Of a DNA stretch of 64,000 nt, positions 61,297 through 64,000 are shown piece after piece. The DNA lies in the NCBI RefSeq assembly GCF_000499845.2, contig NC_023750.2:16005447-16069446 (forward strand). The letters run 5' to 3'. This DNA comes from Phaseolus vulgaris (Eukaryota; Streptophyta; Magnoliopsida; Fabales; Fabaceae). Position 1 is the first letter of the stretch. Every line of letters starts with the position of its first letter. Under the pieces are notes generated by a model. The model did no database searches and was not told where the DNA came from. It worked only from the letters and a program-made list of their open reading frames with translations. The position numbers and the translations under genes are program-made.

Positions 61297-63779
61297 ATGG
61301 CACGAACAAAAATAACACCCAATCCCCCTCCCCTAAGGGTTCACTACAAGGCCCTCTATTCATGGGCCTCCGACGAGCTATTGAACGAATGCACCAATCT
61401 GACCACTGTTGAAGACATAGAGAATCATCTGGGTGACTTGCGGTTGTATAACTTCAACGCCTTCTGCAAAACCCATGATTCCCACATCTCCATTCGTCAT
61501 GGCACCCCTGGGGAGCCAGTTTGTGTGGACGATAGGTCCAACAGGGGAAAACCCTTCTTCTTCTTTTACCAAGCAGTATTCAAACGTATCGGCCTGCGCC
61601 TTCCCTTCACGACCTTCGAGAGGGAGCTGCTCACGGAGGTCAATGTAGCCCCTGCCCAACTACATCCCAATGGCTGGGCCTTCGTCCGGGCTTTCCTGAT
61701 CTTATGTGGGTACCTGGGCATCCCACCATCAGTGGATGTTTTCCTCCACTTCTTTGAAGTAAAAAAGCAAGGGAAAAGTCTCTGGGTGAGCTTTTCTGGG
61801 GTCGCTAGCAGGATCCTCTTCACCCTCTTCCAAAACTCCTTCAACGGTTGGAAGGGTAACTTCTTCAGGGTGTGTTGCGCCAAGCACGACCCCACAACCC
61901 TGGATGGCTTCCCCCTATACTGGACGAAGAAGCCCAATCCGATCAAACCCAAATCTTTGGACGAGTTGGCCTCTGCCGATAGGGAGGTCTGTGTGGCGTT
62001 GGCTGGCCTGAAAGTTGTCTTCCACACCCCAACATTGATATCTCGCGAATTTAAGGCCAACGCCCTCTCTGCATACTTTGGTAGGGAGTCTCGTCCTTTA
62101 CTTGTTTTCTTCATATCTGATTCTTGGTCGTTCTCTAATTATTGCAAGCAATGTTTATCTACTCTAACCCCCACGCGTGCTGTTGCTTCGTGAATTTACC
62201 TTCGTAGCAGAGTGGAATCCTGTACTTGGCCCTGAGTTCGAATTTTGATTTTGTGTTTCCATGCCTCGCCCTCCGTATTTGATACTTCTCTCTAATTAAC
62301 CTTTTGTTGCTTGGTTTGTTTTGGTGCAACATCAATGATGGGTTCTGCAACACAAGCTGATTTGGCCAGGTCTTTGAAGGCTCGTCTTGGCGCGAAGTCT
62401 GCAAAGGGCGGCGCCTCCAGCACTTCCCCCCTTAAGTCTAATCCATCGCCACCATCACTACCATCTCATTCTACTGAAACATCTGATTCCCCCCATTCCC
62501 ACCATACACCATCCCACCAAACACCAAACTCCCCTCTCACATCGCAAACACCTTCCACAGCCCAAACACCCCACTCCCCTCCAACACTCCAAACACCCAA
62601 CTCACCACTTCCCATTGCTGCAGTCCCACTGGCTGCAGCTAGTGCTCCCTCCATAGCTCCTCCCGACAAAGGCAAGAGGGTGCCTATTGTGTCTTCCGAG
62701 GATGACGACTCGGATGTGGGGCCTGCTTATAAGAGAAGGAGGACCAATCGAGTCGTCCACTCACGCTCTTCTTCGCCTCCGCACGGGGGGTCCATGAGGG
62801 ATAACCCCCCTAGCGCCACATCTCCCCCATGCCAAACAGTCCAAGATGAGGGGGTGGTGGAGTCCATGCCTTCATCAGTACCAATACCAGCGCCAATCCC
62901 AACATCAACATCAACAACAACACCAACACCAACCGCCCCAACAACCACCCCAGAACTTATAACAATTCCCCCTCCCATCATGCAACTGATGAGGGACTTA
63001 TAACAATTCCTCCTTCTGGGGTGCCACGGTCAGAGGGCATGCCTTACTACCTGGGTGCCTTCTTGGCCGTAACCCTTGAGTGGCGCGCCCAAGCGAAGTC
63101 CAAAGCTGTCAAGGCGCGCACGCTCCAAACCCTTCGACAGGAAGTGGCTGCCCTGAAGGAAGAGAAGGAGAGCTTGTGCCGCAGCTGTGTGTGCCATGAG
63201 GAGGTCTACAAAGCCTCCTTGAGAGATGCCCGAGAGTCCAACGCGGAAGCCTGCAAACGGCTTACTAAGCTCCTTGAACAAGTAGCGTCTCTTCAGTCTA
63301 AGATCGTCTCCCTTGAAGCGGCGATGCGAACCTCCGAGGCACAACAGAAACTACTTGCTGATCAATGTGCTGCCCGGGGGCAATCGCTGGAGAAGACCGA
63401 GGGGGAGCTAGCTGAAAAGATGGAAAAGCTCAACCTTCTCCAAACCGAGCATAATCAGTTTCAGGCTGAATTGAATAGGCTTCAAGTGGAGAAGGAAGCT
63501 CTTGAGAAGCAGCTAGCCTCTGGTGACTCCACGATTGAAGATCTGGAGAGGGCCAAAAGGGAGCTCATTGCAGAGAGGGAAGCCCGAGACTCCACCATCG
63601 AAAATCTGGAGCGGGCTAAAGGAAAACTTATTGACAACATGGCTGATATCTTTGCAGAGGGATTCAAGGAGGCCTTAGCTCAAGCCGCCTGTGAAAACCC
63701 GGGTGTTGACACCTCCAACTGTAACCCTCTCAACCATATTGTTGATGGGAAGGTCGTTCCCCTCGACCTTGGGGAATGA
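61297..63779 (+). pseudogene. Element F antisense ORF (PF04195-like plus coiled coil), damaged
   Basis: A 5'-UTR intron (61078-61282) precedes ATG 61297 (MARTKITPNPP). Exon 1 (61297-62080) has CVDDRSNRGKP, FTTFERELLTEVN, QLHPNGWAFVRAF and WVSFSGVASR. The donor GTAGGGAG is at 62081. The expected acceptor just before 62326 reads GCAA where the other copies have GCAG or GTAG, so normal splicing is probably lost. Exon 2 starts near ATG 62335 (MMGSAT), is extremely Ser/Pro/Thr-rich, then frameshifts near 62995, with TAA at 63001-63003. The coiled coil continues in another frame from 63021 and ends with NPLNHIVDGKVVPLDLGE and TGA at 63777-63779. It is the most diverged copy but keeps the same architecture. 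Confidence 0.82.
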
Positions 63780-64000
63780 GCTGTGCGGACCTTGACCTCT
63801 TTTGTTTTCTTGTAAATCTATATTGACAATCATTTGAATTTACCTGTAATTCTGATAATTGGCTTTTGTTTTAATATATATTCGCCTTTTGTCTTTAAAT
63901 CCTTGCTGCTTTAACTTCTCTTGTAGCTTCTATTACTCTTTATCTGTCTCTGTTTTCTTTATCCTATCAAAAGCGTAATTGGTAGCTACTTCCGATGCAT
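63780..64000 (+). other. 3' UTR of the element F antisense ORF
   Basis: This is T-rich sequence without an ORF of note. Gag-pol of F is expected further right, outside the window. Confidence 0.55.

Larger units (their letters stand above)
59364..64000 (-). mobile_element. Element F: Tat-type LTR element, inverted, right part outside window
   Basis: Read on the - strand, the window shows only its 3' end: antisense ORF, polypurine tract and 3' LTR. Gag-pol would lie beyond 64000. The LTR family differs from A/C/D and from B, but hairpin, polypurine tract and antisense gene match. The target duplication cannot be checked. Confidence 0.85.

Overview
This is plant nuclear DNA, most likely from a legume; the legume assignment is inference from the retroelement families. 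The window holds one recognisable host gene, an AMT2-type ammonium transporter in four exons (48136-55041, + strand). Almost everything else is transposable elements and their remnants.

Positions 1-43732 are a nest of LTR retrotransposons, three levels deep. The outer element, here called C, is a Ty3/gypsy element of the Tat type whose 5' end lies outside the window. D (2430-7283) sits in its reverse transcriptase and B (10722-39642) sits in its antisense ORF. B in turn contains E (14684-20304), in its reverse transcriptase, and A (25988-37618, inverted), in its own antisense ORF. All four insertions have TG...CA ends and perfect 5-bp target duplications (accga, gttgc, cagcg, gatgt). Removing each insert rejoins the interrupted reading frame. 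A keeps a single uninterrupted gag-pol ORF but has lost part of its second RNase H domain. B and C are pseudogenised. D has lost gag-pol entirely. E is a different Ty3/gypsy family with only gag-protease and a stub of RT.

The unusual shared feature is a spliced gene carried antisense, between pol and the 3' LTR. It is present in C, D, B, A and a fifth element, F (59364-64000, inverted, partial). It has a 5'-UTR intron, a PF04195-like ('putative gypsy type transposon') exon, a second intron, and an exon coding for a proline-rich stretch, a coiled coil and a conserved C-terminal signature. All five copies share a CCACGTGTCG box upstream of this gene. All five also share a short hairpin just before the polypurine tract, in which several pairs covary between families.

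From 43733 to 64000 the sequence is AT-rich. A non-autonomous LTR element, G (44447-47515), ends about 620 bp upstream of the AMT2 start codon. The third AMT2 intron (4.07 kb) holds a MITE-like inverted repeat and a 1.7-kb hAT-like element filled with a GC-rich 26-bp minisatellite. A deleted Ty1/copia element (55110-57624, - strand) begins 68 bp after the AMT2 stop codon. Then come an Athila-like gag remnant (58498-59350) and element F. All splice sites, domain calls and divergence counts were made by eye from the sequence.
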